64,000 nt of DNA from Alitta virens (Eukaryota > Annelida > Polychaeta > Phyllodocida > Nereididae), in NCBI GenBank assembly GCA_932294295.1, contig OW028575.1, positions 39,992,253 through 40,056,252 of the forward strand, read 5' to 3'. The notes beneath the pieces were generated by a model. The model did no database searches, was not told the DNA's origin, and worked only from the letters and a program-made list of their open reading frames with translations. Numbering within the stretch: the stretch's first letter is position 1; each line of letters opens with the position of its first letter. Both the position numbers and the translations under genes were made by a program. This document shows positions 50,356 through 62,100 of this stretch, in pieces.

Positions 50356-53300
50356 GAGCATTCCATATGGAGAGAGGACCCCTGCACAGTCTGCCATTGT
50401 TCACACAGCCTCGTCCCAGTCTGTCATCGAACCTCCTGCAAAGACCCCGGATGTCACTTCTCAAAGGTAATTGTGACGTCACCAAGGTGTGATAAACAAT
50501 TCAGCACCTGATTTTAGCTTATCCTGACTTATTCCTTGAATAAAAGTTTACCTAAAACCTTGGAAGAAATATATTTCTTCCAAGCTAAAATGAACAATGG
50601 CAAAATGGGGCAACTCTGTGCCTCTAGAGTAGTAGGCTACATGTACATTGTACGTCTTAGCACAATAGATTCAACATTTTATCATGATATGCATACTATT
50701 TGACACAATTAAGCCTATAGGAATGGAAAATGATCTAAACGAAAAATCAAATAGAGATAATTGATATAGAAAAAAAAATTCATCCACTCAATACAATGCA
50801 GTGCCAACGATGTATCAGTTTAGAAGCCAAAACGTTGACTTGTTTCTGCAGTTCATAGCCCTACGTACTTCTTAAACATGTTTAATCACAATAAAAGAGA
50901 CCTACAAAAAAGCACTTCAAGTGCCCTGATCATGCACTTCCGGTGCCATGTGGTGGGTGGGTGGATTAGGGCTTGGACTACCCTGTTTAGTCCAAGATTA
51001 GGGCTTTACGTCCTGTATTTCTGCACCTGTTGGGCTAATAAGTCTGTGCCATGTGGCTTTCATCTGTCAGTATATGGAATAAAAGGAAACAGTTTAATGG
51101 CTCTAACATTACTGACCATTACAATTCACAGTTCTCCAGGTTAAACAATAATAAAACTTTCGGGTTGCAACAACTGACCTACTCAATGGCTAACCTTTAG
51201 CAGTTTAGCGTCTTTGACCCTTAAAAGAAAAAAGCTTAGCACAGAAGTAAGTAGGCCTAAGTCAGTAAGTCAGTAATTATATTAAGTCAGTAAGTCAGTA
51301 AGTCAGTCAGTCAGCTAGGCAGTCATTCATTCATTCATTCATTCAGTCATTCATTCAGTCAGTCAGTCAGTCAGTCAGTCAGTCAGTCAGTCAGTCAGTC
51401 AGTCAGTCAGTCAGTCATGAACATGAAAATAATCCGACTCACATGAGTTATGAGCCTTAGATATATAAAGAAAGAACAATAATTAAACCATCTGTATCAA
51501 TACATTATTCATTTTGGTACATAAAAGGTAAGATATGATGACATAATGGTAAATATTTAGTTACTCTCTGTGTCCTATGAAAAATAGAGAATGTTCACTT
51601 ATAAAATTAGGTGCAGTCATAATCACAAATTTGGTGACAAATTCAATACTAGATACTCGTATGGTAAGTAATTGTTGAAAGGGAGCTAAATTTATTTTCT
51701 CTAAGCAAATTCCCACTTCGTTTATTACACAATTTTAGACAAACTATGTTTCAATTTCACACAAACAGTGTATAATCCATTGCCAGTCTGGGAGAACTTA
51801 ATTTTTTTTTTACCAGAAGTTAGTATAATAAGAAACACCTAGGAGACCACCAGACTAAACTCAGACACGAACTGTACTTCAAGCACTTGTTAATGAATAG
51901 CATAACATTAACCTACATTGCAGAAAGAGGGCTATACAGCAACCTTTTTCATTGCCTTTTATCTTAATCATTTGTTAATAGTTCCCAAGTATTTCCAGAT
52001 GTATTTTAGTAGATCAATCTTTTTCTCTACTCAGCAAGTTTTGTTTTTCTATCGGTGGCTTTTTGAGTGTACATGGCCAAATGTGCCACATACGTTTTCC
52101 ATGAGAAGGATAAACGCATGGAAAACGTGTGGTTTTTGCCTAATCAAAATGAGGGCGTTTATCCAATACATTTGGCCATGTATACATAGTTGGTTATACA
52201 AGAAACTTACAGGAAAGACAAAAAAATGGATTTTAAGATATTAACATGTCACGTGGGCTCAATGATGGCCCATTATCGGCACTAATCGGCCCAATGTTAG
52301 CACAATGTTGGCATGTTGCTAAGCCTCTTTCCTAAATTTTGTTATTAATGTTACAAATAGATACTGTCCAAGTCAGCCTATTTCTGCATTTTTTTTTTTT
52401 ATAATTTTTTTTAATATCTACCAGTCACACTGTTACCATCCATTCTCCCACAATCATTCTAAAAGATTTACCTAACACCCAGTGCTGAGAAAAATGCCTA
52501 CCACCCTGAAAATGAACCCTTAAAAGGGTATTGTATTCAGAAGGGAAATTCCTTGTAACCCCAAGACAGTGCAATATGCTAAGGGCCAAGGCATCCCTTA
52601 ACAGTTTCACAGAAATATTCAAGGGTATCAATACAATATACCCTTGAAACGTTATCCTGGCATATGGTATGCTTAGCAACAAGAGCATGCCAGTCAAACC
52701 AAAATACCTTTATTAGGTTTAAGATTTTTTCTTTTTTAACGTTCATACCGCAGTTTAAGTTACATTTCATGCATTAATGTAATCTGTTGTTGTCACTTCG
52801 CTAGTTATAGTATCTATGAAACTTGATTTTGCTTTTTTTCTATGAGAATGTCTATCTAATATCTGTGTTAAATGTCAGTTATAGAAATATAATAATATCA
52901 ATAATTTTTGAAAAAAAAAATCTCAGATGGTGTTAGATTAAAGTAAAGTTCTTTTTTTTTTGTTCAATTTCAGGGGGAAGTACTTCAAATTAACGGTCAA
53001 ACATGCTGTCCTACATGCGCAAGGCCTGGCAGACAATGCAGAGTGAACTCAACGCTAACTGTTCAGGTATAATTTAAAGTTAAATTAAATATAATATAAA
53101 GTACTTTATACTTTTTAAAATCGTATCCCGAATTGCCAGTACACTGTTAATAATGTTACAGTGTATATTGGCAGAAATTCTATTTAAAACTTATTTCATA
53201 TATACCCTGACGACTGCAACGCTTAAAAGTGGCGATAATAGTAATTTATTAAAACTGAATATGACATTCACTAATTTCAAATTGTACATCATTATAGGAA

Positions 53301-56300
53301 AACCACACGAGTCAATGATCTGTTTGACAGATCAGACGATGTGGGTGCGTAGCTGCATAATGAAAGTATTGTAATGGTAATAGTGGCCAGCTGCCAGAGG
53401 CAGACGTAATGATTACATGATAAGACTTGGGAGTCCACACCATGTTACGCATTTACAATGGGTGGCGTCTTTTACTGGCCTCAGCATAGACACATCAGTA
53501 TTTATTATTCCTTTTACATTATAGTTGATAAACTGGTCTTTCATTTTAGCATGGAGTCACAACATGTGCAGCACGCCACCTTTATTGTACAATTATCGCC
53601 TACATGTTCACAGACCAATGTTCACTTACAGCTATCACTCTTTGGCTGGCTCTTTATCAGTCATTTGTCCCACAGACTGAAGCCTTTCTATTTTTATTGG
53701 AGTTATAAAAGCTACAACTGATAAAGAGTTAGGGTTCTAGCCTCGAGTGTGTTTTCAAAGTAGAGTTATAATACTGGTGGTCTCAGCTTGGAAGAAACAT
53801 ACATTCTTCCAAGGTCTCAGCTTCATGCAATGTTACAGGCACAGGTCAAAATGACTGTCTTTTTATATTTTCAATTTTATATGATTACATTTCGAGATAT
53901 ATTTTAACCCGATTTGATATACCTAGTCAATTACTGATAACGATGATGTATTGCTGACATAATTGTCCACTATAGCTCCACCATAGCTCTTCATGGGATC
54001 TTATATCACTGTCAGTACAAATAATTAGGAACTTGGAAGTCTTGATAGGGCAGAGATCTTTATAACAACTTTCAATATATTTCCTTCTTATCCACAAAAC
54101 CCCTGGAAACATTACCCAGTCATTTCCAGGTGTCACCCACTATAAACAACCCCCTCTGTCTTTCCTAGTCTATCCAAAGACCTTAGTTTATCCGAGTTCC
54201 TACCAATCTTTTACTAAAACAGGTCACGATTTTTCTTCTTTTGATTTATGTGAAAAACAGTTAGCATATGGTAGTTTTTAAGCACAACTGGGGTCTCAAT
54301 TACCACAGTGCAATGTATGTATCGTCTCAATATGACATTTTCCCAAATTTATTAAGCTAATATGACCAGCTGCCATACATATGGGTATTGTAGCCTTGGA
54401 GTCCACACAATGTAACATTTATAACACATTAACCCCATGGGAGGTGTCTTTTACTTGTCTCAGCATGGACAATAAAGGCATTTCCAGTTCCATGGGATAC
54501 TTTACTTCGTTGCAGAACCAGCAATCGTTTTATAAAACACCCTGCGAAAGGTGCACTTGTTACCATGGTGACCTCAGATGCTCTGTGATATCCTGCCCGG
54601 AAGTCACATGCCCACGTGGTCAAAAATTGCAGAAACTGACCAATCAGTGCTGTCCAAATTGTTTTTCGAATTTTGGTGAGTCCTAATTTATAAATTTTTT
54701 TTGGATCATATATATCTCTATAGAAAGCCCATGCTTTCACAGATTGTTCATACATGTGTGGGTTATAGCAGAAATTAATTTAGTTCTCATGTTTTCATAC
54801 GATTTTACTTTATGTTGTGTATTAGAGTAATTTTATACAAGAAGAAATTCTAATATTTACCATAACCAATTAGTAATAAAACTCATTGAGAAATACTAAC
54901 CTGGGGTATATCATTTCAGACTCCTGCATTCATGGTAATACTTCTCATCTTGATGGCAGCTACTGGTTGGATGGGAAATGCGCTTTATGCAATTGCAAAA
55001 ATGGACAAACAACTTGCAGAGTTCCAAACTGTCCGTCCGTGAAATGTGGAAAGGTAATTTGACCTGAATACTACAGTCAGGCAGTTGTGTAATCAGACAG
55101 TCAGCTAAATGATTAGGACGTTAAGTAAGCTAATCAATCAGCGAATTGTATGGGTTTTAAAAAGGTTATACAACATCATAATTGGAAAATAGAATATACA
55201 TTTATGGAATATTTCTGGATTTTATAGCTGTAAAGCTATGAAAGGCAAAAAATACACATAGAAAATTTCACTTTTTGCCGTCCTCATTGTGCTAGACTAA
55301 TTTTTGTTTCAATTAAATTTTTCATCGGCTTGTTTTTTTTAAAAAGACAAAAGGTGGTCGTATGATTGCTAGGTGATTATTTATTATCTAGACTACAGAT
55401 ATAAACGCCATTTGATATGCATCCTCCAAGAGACCTGTCAGAATTAGGAATCAACCCCGAGACCAAACATGTAAGCTGGCCAATGCCAAAACTACAAGCC
55501 GACCTAGCTTGTTCTAAGTCCACATTTTAGGCCCTACATAAAAACTCTGTATGTTAATTAAGAAAATGTTGTTTAAAAACTAACAGTCCTTGTGTGGTCT
55601 GGTGGCCCATGTCATTGTGTATTTATAATAAGGCCTGACAAAGAACTCTAATTGTTTAGAGAAATGTTTTATGATGAAAGCCATTCACAAATCACGCAAC
55701 CTTGAGATTTGGGGCTGATAAAATTTGACCTTATTCCTAAAATATGGTTTCAGTCTCAAGAAAGTCTGAGTGTAAAATTGTTTATATTTTCATTGGTCTT
55801 TTTTTTTGTTTTGTTTTTTCAAAATAGAACATTTTTTAACAGTTTTCGTAGTCATAGCTTATTGTGTCAAATTAGATTTATTCATAGATTCGTATATTAA
55901 TAATTACATTCATATACTCTGTATACAAAAGGCCAATATAATGATTAAAATGACTTAGTTGAAAATCAATGGTACATATGAAAACAGAAACATATAAAAC
56001 TATGAGACATAAATAATTGACCGATTGAAAATTTAAACAATTTTACACTCAGACTTTCTTGAAACTAAAACCATTTTTAAGAATAAGGTCAAATTTTATC
56101 TGCGCCAAATCTCAAGGTTACCTTAATGTCAATGTAGCACCTGCAGACTGCTCAGCAGACTAAACATACTTTTCACGTAATATGCATTCTCCCGGTGTCT
56201 GGTTACTTAATTCTGGTATAGGCCTAGTATCAATTTGAAACTGGTGACCAATTCATTGATGTTTATACTTAGGATGAGACGATTGGCAGAGACGAATCAG

Positions 56301-58079
56301 GCTGCTGTCCTAAATGCCATCCTGCGAGTTGCCAGAGTAATGGAATATCATACTTGGTGAGTTTTTATCTGATTCACCATATCAAATAAGTTTAAAATTT
56401 TGCACCCATAACCTAACTCGTAGTACTGGTGGGTGGGTGGGTGATTAGGGCTTTACGTCCTGTATTTCTGCACCTGATGGGCTAATTAGGACAGGCAGAG
56501 ACCATGGCAATGAGACGAAGGATGAAACAGCCATCCAACTTAGGCCCGACACGAGATCAATGGCTTAGCTGGAGGCCATTACACTTCATGTACAGCATTA
56601 AATTTAATTATTAGTTTTTTCTTTAAATTTTTCTCTATTTCTTAGCACGGACAGACTTGGAAGAAAGACGTGTGCACCCACTGCCTTTGTTTTGGAGGTC
56701 AGGTAGAATGCACGAAAGATGACTGTCCTTCAAACAAAAGGTGTCACCCTGTGAGTACAGTGACTATTTGTTTTATGAGTCATGATTTACATTTGTAATT
56801 AATTTATTGGATAGGCATATCTCATTCACTGTCTATGTTTATAAAATATTTTACAAACAAAGAGTTATCAGAATGACTCTATACTGCACTCTGTTGTTAA
56901 CAGGCACTCTTATAAGAATTGTTAAGTTTTTGCCATGCTGCAGTTTTCGAATTTGCTATGGATTTTGGGATTCGTGAATTTCTTTCTGCTTTCTAGGATG
57001 AGCATTTAATTTGGAAACCTGACCAATGTTGCCCAGAATGTGCCAGGAAAAGCGGTATGTTTATCCATGAATTTTTTTCAAAATCAATTAAATGGTTTCT
57101 TTCACTTTATTGCACATATTTACATTGTCTCATTGGCTTTTTGTTATCAGGAATTTGCGAAAGCAATGGAGCTCTGCACTACAGTGGCGACATCTGGGAA
57201 GGAAACCACTGCCAAATGTGTTCTTGTCACCATGGCAACGTCAAATGTCATCAGTTGCATTGTCCACATGAAGAATGCCAAGCTGTATGAATGGTTGCTA
57301 AATCGTGAAATGCTTCAAATGATGATAAATCCTTCTTTCAAAAATATCTATATTATAGAATAATGATGAAAATAAATCTTAGAATGATTTGGTTGTACCC
57401 CAGCTTCCAATTTTTCATCTTGATTAATTTCAGTATCAAGAGCAAGAGACTTCTCCGGATGGATGCTGCAAAATATGCAAGAAACGAAAATCATGCGAAT
57501 TTGATGGGAACATATTCCAAGTGTGTTAATATTTATAAATATAAATGCTCGTATACATTTTTTAATCGAGAATTTGGGAATGATCAATATTTGTGTACAT
57601 CTGTTTGCCTTCATATTTCCAGCATAACCAAACGTGGAATATGGGCCATTGTCAGACATGCATGTGTGTAGGTAAGTGCAAGTTGCATAACCTAAATATA
57701 TGAAGGATATTAATTGTTAGATTCTATACCCCAGATCAAGGTAATATTACACGGTATTTTACAAATGTTATGATTACCTCTACAAGAAAGCTTCACATTT
57801 CTTCTGAGTATTTTAGTACAGTGAGATGCTAGAGAAATTTATGTTAACATGTCATAATCAAAAGCCAAACCAAGTGTAAAAATATTTAGGCAGGGTGATT
57901 TACTTTAGTTAAAAACTGTTTTCAACAAGATCCTCGGCACTTGGCCTGATAAATTTTAAAATCACTTATTTTTATTTCAGATGGCTACACACGTTGTTTC
58001 CATGAGAAGTGTCCTAAATGTACAGGAACTTCAGGAAGTGCGTCTAACAATAACGATTGTTGCCAGTGCACATCTACTG
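50356..58079 (+). CDS. FRAS1: FRAS1-like extracellular matrix protein, exons 3-13 (six VWC domains)
   Basis: Exons are 50356-50466, 52974-53066, 54516-54675, 54920-55053, 56273-56356, 56646-56750, 56997-57054, 57151-57284, 57434-57520, 57623-57671 and 57981-58079. All are GT-AG and in phase (0,0,0,1,0,0,0,1,0,0,1 on entry). With exon 2 they encode six von Willebrand C domains, each with W..C..C.C, a middle CxxxxC-type pair and a closing CC.xC. The closings are CCPTC, CCPNC, CCPKC, CCPEC, CCKIC and CCQC. The first domain (CHFSKGEVLQI..CCPTC) closely resembles the first VWC of vertebrate FRAS1, and six is the FRAS1 number. VWC domains bind matrix and growth-factor partners. The sixth closes with a shortened CCQC. 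No furin-like Cys-rich repeats follow. Confidence 0.82.
50951..51050 (+). repeat. Dispersed repeat family B, copy 1
   Basis: Shares GGTGGGTGGGTG, GATTAGGGCTTTACGTCC and TGTATTTCTGCACCTG, then GGGCTAAT, with about 56428-56490. Both copies are intronic. Family unknown; possibly SINE-derived. Confidence 0.5.
51260..51417. repeat. (CAGT)n / (CATT)n microsatellite
   Basis: Long run of AGTC tetramers interrupted by ATTC tetramers, in intron 3 of the FRAS1-like gene. Confidence 0.85.
52070..52182. repeat. Foldback element with three nested or overlapping inverted repeats
   Basis: The outer arms TACATGGCCAAATGT (52070-52084) and ACATTTGGCCATGTA (52168-52182) are perfect 15-bp inverted repeats. Inside, ACGTTTTCCATG (52092-52103) pairs with CATGGAAAACGT (52117-52128). 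A third pair, GGATAAACGC (52108-52117) and GCGTTTATCC (52155-52164), overlaps the second, so two alternative folds are possible. It is probably a small MITE. Confidence 0.6.
53383..53492 (+). repeat. Dispersed repeat family A, copy 2
   Basis: Matches GGCCAGCTGCCAGAGG, CAGACGTAATG, GGGAGTCCACACCATGTTAC, ATTTAC..TGGGTGG and GTCTTTTACTGGCCTCAGCA of the family. Confidence 0.6.
54357..54474 (+). repeat. Dispersed repeat family A, copy 3
   Basis: Contains GACCAGCTGCCA, CTTGGAGTCCACACAATGTA, CCCCATGGGAGGTGTC and TTTTACTTGTCTCAGCATGG. It ends about 40 bp before exon 5 of the FRAS1-like gene. Confidence 0.6.
55697..56121. mobile_element. Long foldback element in intron 6 of the FRAS1-like gene
   Basis: Arms of about 94 bp (55697-55790 and 56029-56121) are inverted copies at roughly 90% identity. 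Shared blocks include CTTGAGATTTGG, GATAAAATTTGACCTTATTC and AAGAAAGTCTGAGTGTAAAA. The 240-bp interior is AT-rich with no ORF worth naming. A MITE with long terminal inverted repeats is the simplest reading. Confidence 0.65.
56428..56490 (+). repeat. Dispersed repeat family B, copy 2
   Basis: Counterpart of the 50951 repeat, carrying GGTGGGTGGGTG and GATTAGGGCTTTACGTCC, then TTTCTGCACCTGATGGGC. It continues to about 56580 with a part not found in the first copy. Confidence 0.5.
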
Positions 58080-58375
58080 GTATGTCTATAAAACAATAAA
58101 TGTGCAATAAAAACACAAAATGTAAATACAGCTGTATTTACTATTGAAATAAATCGAAAGAAATTCTGCATCTAATGCAATTGATATCCACAGGTTAAGA
58201 AAGTAATTCAGACAACACACTTGAATTTAACCTGCCACATAGTTTGACAATTTAATTTCATATCTTATCACCTTAGCCTGTTTACCATGCAAAGCAGCCC
58301 TGTTTCAAGACATCCGTGACTGACAATGCGGCCTTATTAAAGAGGTTATTTTGTCTCATTGCTATTGGGTCTGAA

Positions 58376-58500
58376 GCTTAGCCAGCTTATATGACTAGCC
58401 CCCAGAGGTAGAATTAAGGGTGGGATGGTAAGGCTTGGAGTCCACACAATGTTACACAGTCCTATATACCCCATGGGTCATAGACACCGAGTATGACAAA
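58376..58500 (+). repeat. Dispersed repeat family A, copy 4 (3' truncated or diverged)
   Basis: Keeps GACTAG..CCAGAGG, AAGGCTTGGAGTCCACACAA and CCCCATGGGT, but loses the TTTTACTTG..CTCAGCA end. Confidence 0.5.
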
Positions 58501-58849
58501 GTCTCCTAGTGATGTCACAATTTACCATGCTTAAGTGGTTCCCAATCAAGCCCACAAATAGAAATGGACTTAATTTCTTTGGTCTCAATTACAGCTGGTC
58601 AGTTTTGTTTTGACTAGTAAATGCTTAGGTGGGCATGATCGCCTATTGTGCAACAGAATTCAAAACATTGCAGATTAATTCAGGTCACTGTGTTTGAACA
58701 ATTTGTATAAAGCAGCAGATTAAGATAGATCAACCTATTAAGGAGGCACTCATGGGTGCAAAACTGTGACATGCCACACTTGGAATTGGACTGATGGCCT
58801 GTTGACTATACTTCAATGCAATCAGCTGTAAAGCATCATTTCATCGACA

Positions 58850-59062
58850 TCCAGCTGGAATGTAGCCCATGAATAGTGCCTGGGGTATGGGTCGAAACCC
58901 GGGACCTTCACCAGAGCTGGCAATTTTTTCTTTCTTATTGACACCTCCATAAAATGGGGGAAAAGTTAACAAAAGATGTAAAAGGTAAAATATAACATAC
59001 AGTATAAATAAATATGGATGGATTATGTAATTGACAGATGCCTTAACCATTGGGCCGCCCAG
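58850..59062 (-). repeat. Probable tRNA-derived SINE fragment with an internal insertion
   Basis: On the minus strand it begins GGGCGGCCCAATGGTTAAGG (A-box-like) and later reads GGTCCCGGGTTTCGACCC (B-box-like). An AT-rich segment of about 130 bp lies between the two. The order and boxes suit a tRNA-like SINE head interrupted by an insertion. The spacing is wrong for a working tRNA gene. Confidence 0.35.
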
Positions 59063-59158
59063 TTACTTTGACTATTTATCAATTAGGGTGAAGTTTTATT
59101 AATTCAAGGTGTAATGCTATTTAGGTAATTTCTCTCTATTTTGATATTCCAATTCCAG

Positions 59159-62100
59159 AATCTCAAAGTGACCAACCAAGGGGCACTTTTGGTGACCTTG
59201 TTTTATCTCAGCTGGTGCCTGCCATTGTGGAAAAGGCAGGGAAAGTTGTCATCTCTAAAGAGCACCTGACTTTGCAAAGTAGAAATGTACAAGACATCTG
59301 GCTGTCTGTTTTGGAAGGTACGAAAAAAGATTTGTAATTTAGATTGGCATAAAGCAGATTTCATAGACTTGGGAAACTGAACTTCACGAAAGGTCATGTG
59401 AATTAAATCCAGGACTCCTCTTGGAGTTTAGTTGCCAACCTGGCTGGTGTCTTTTAAACTCATTTAATACCAGTAAAGCTTTTAATTGTTTACAGCTGAA
59501 CTCATAGACTTGACACTAAACTCCAGAAGATGTCATGTGAATTCACGACTCCCGTTGGCTGCTGAACAGCTTTAACCAATGAAAGTTTCGCATTCTCATG
59601 ACATCCTCTGGGGAGTTTTAGTTTCCAAGTCTATAATTTCTGCTGTATCAGTGTTATGATTTATAAATTCCAGGTCCTCGCATGGGCAGCATCCTGGAAG
59701 CTAATACGGAGAGAGTTGTGACATCATTCCAGTGGAAGGACCTTCTATCAAAGCGGATTGTCTACTTCCATGATGGAAGGGATGCTGACTCTGACAAGTT
59801 TCTCTTGCAAGCGTTTGATGGTCAAAATGTCGATACTGTAATGTTTGATATTGTGGTCACCCCGAAGGTCAGTGCAGAGGAATTTTGAAATTGATGCTAT
59901 TTAAGAATTAAAATTTTTTACTGAATCAGATACTAATTGAATAATTATTCATAAAATTAATCTTTGTCCTACCCATGTCACTCATTGTCGCTCGAGCGGA
60001 GCGACACTTTGACCTGGTGAGAAAATCTGTACTCTAAGCTGGCAATACTCATTGCTGAGCAAATGGAATGCCTTGCATTGATTTATGAGCTAATCAGAGA
60101 TCAGCTTACACCATGACGCTATGACGCCATTTCCAAATATGACTGTTTGTGCAATGAGTTTTTGCTGCATCCAATCAGAAAGGAGAGGAATAATCACACA
60201 AATTGGCCATACAGGGCAAAGGTTGCTGTGCCAGCTCCCCATTCACAGCGATCTTTGGAGTGGGAAATTTTTTGTTCTTGCTTGTTCTTCTTTTCTGGCC
60301 TGTCCTCCTCCTCTCTCTTTATGTTTTAATACCACCTGTAAGATGTCCTAACTCAGGTTAGGGTTAAGTAATTCATTATATTTTAGAACTAAATCAAGCA
60401 ATCACAAGATAGGTGTGTTTTCAAGGCTGTGCCTGAAACATCATTGTTCTTTCTGACAGGGCAGTTTCCAACCTGTGATTTTAAGGAAGTCCCCACTCTT
60501 GGTTGAACAAGGAATGAGGATAATACCAATAACAAACGACAACATCCGGGCCTTTCCAAGAGTTCAGGGTGCTTATGACGTCATCTATACTCTGTCACCA
60601 ACATCTGGTAACCCTAAGTCAGGTTAGTTAAGTGATGTGTATGACATTTTTCTGCATTTTATGGTGAAAGTTTTGGTGTGTCTGGATGCTGGGAAATACA
60701 GATTTGTTCTCCAAGTCTGCTGCATTGGTTATGTATGGTTCTTATTCATTTTTTTTTCAGGAAGGATTTTGTATGTGGCGCCATTGTCAAATGATGACAT
60801 CATACCGCATGGATGGACTGACATCGGAGATGGAAGGATGGTGGCTCAGATGTTTCGCTTCATGCAAAGAGATGTTGATAATAGCCGGATATATTATGAA
60901 AGATCCGAAGGTGCTTACCCGGGGGATGACTTGATTACTTTGACTGTAAGTATTTCCCCCATTTGACTGACTTAATTTTATGTGTCCCATCAGTTTCATG
61001 CAGCTTTATCGTTAAGATCAAGAAAGATACTTTTGAAGTTCAGCCCTTTATGCTTATCATAATTATATAGCATCTTATTAGCCTTTTTTGTGTTCCCATG
61101 TTGATTTGCTATGCATTGCTTTAACAGTACGTCTTTATTTTACAAACGACAATTGCAGTAAACGTTTGCCCCAGTATATATGATAATCACAGTACTTATC
61201 GCTAATAATCTTTGTTGCCCAGATTTATTTTCGATTAAATTTTGCTGGAAATTTTATGATTGGCAATATCAATTCATCACAAAGGGAAATATATCTAAGC
61301 ACGTTTGCAAAAGGGGTAGAATGAGGGGTCATTTTTATTTGTATACCTGTCTGGTTATGTACTGAAAAATGTATTCCAACAACTGACCACATGAAGGACA
61401 GGATGGGATAGGACAAGACAGGACAGACAGTAAAATGCCTTACAATACTTGTTATCATCTAACATTCCTATGAAAAATATGTATTAAATGTAATTTAATG
61501 TGAGTTATAGAAGTATAGAATGTTTAAAAATCAGGTTTCAGACACGTCAAATCCTCCCAACATTCTGGAAAATGTTACGTTGGAAGTGAAAATGGCGGAA
61601 GTTGCAGGAATGGCCCCTGTGGAGGACAATGGCGTAATCACACGCAGACCCCCGAATGGCCAAGACCGTGGCGACATACAAACGACAGAGGCCATTGTTC
61701 AGCCTGATCCTGTGGAAAGGCCAATTCCAATGAGACAACAAAGTAAAGGTTTTAAGATGAGGCAGAAATAAATACACCCAAAATTGCTCAGTGATCAGTT
61801 ACAAAATAGCTTTTCACATTGAACCCATGCTAACTGAGAACGCCTCACTAAACCAATCTGGCTGGTGGGAGCTGCCTCCAAGAAGTGTGTGGCTGAAGAA
61901 ACTACTGATAAGTGCATCAACTGAAGAATTTGGCCAATATAGGGAAAACTCAGTGATCAGAATCGAGCGGGTTGATTAATTAAATATGAATATATACGTT
62001 TGCGGGTGATTTCAGTAACTGTTTTCCTCGTACAGAGATTCTTTGCGTTAATTGGAGATTTTTGTATGGTTTCAGTCCTTTCAAGCAACAATTCAAGGTA

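Noticed and set aside
51260..51417. Possible CRISPR-like array
   Set aside because: Plain CAGT/CATT microsatellite with no spacers, in an animal genome.
58850..59062. A functional tRNA gene on the minus strand
   Set aside because: The A-box-like and B-box-like segments are separated by about 130 bp of AT-rich insert and no cloverleaf closes; SINE remnant is more likely.
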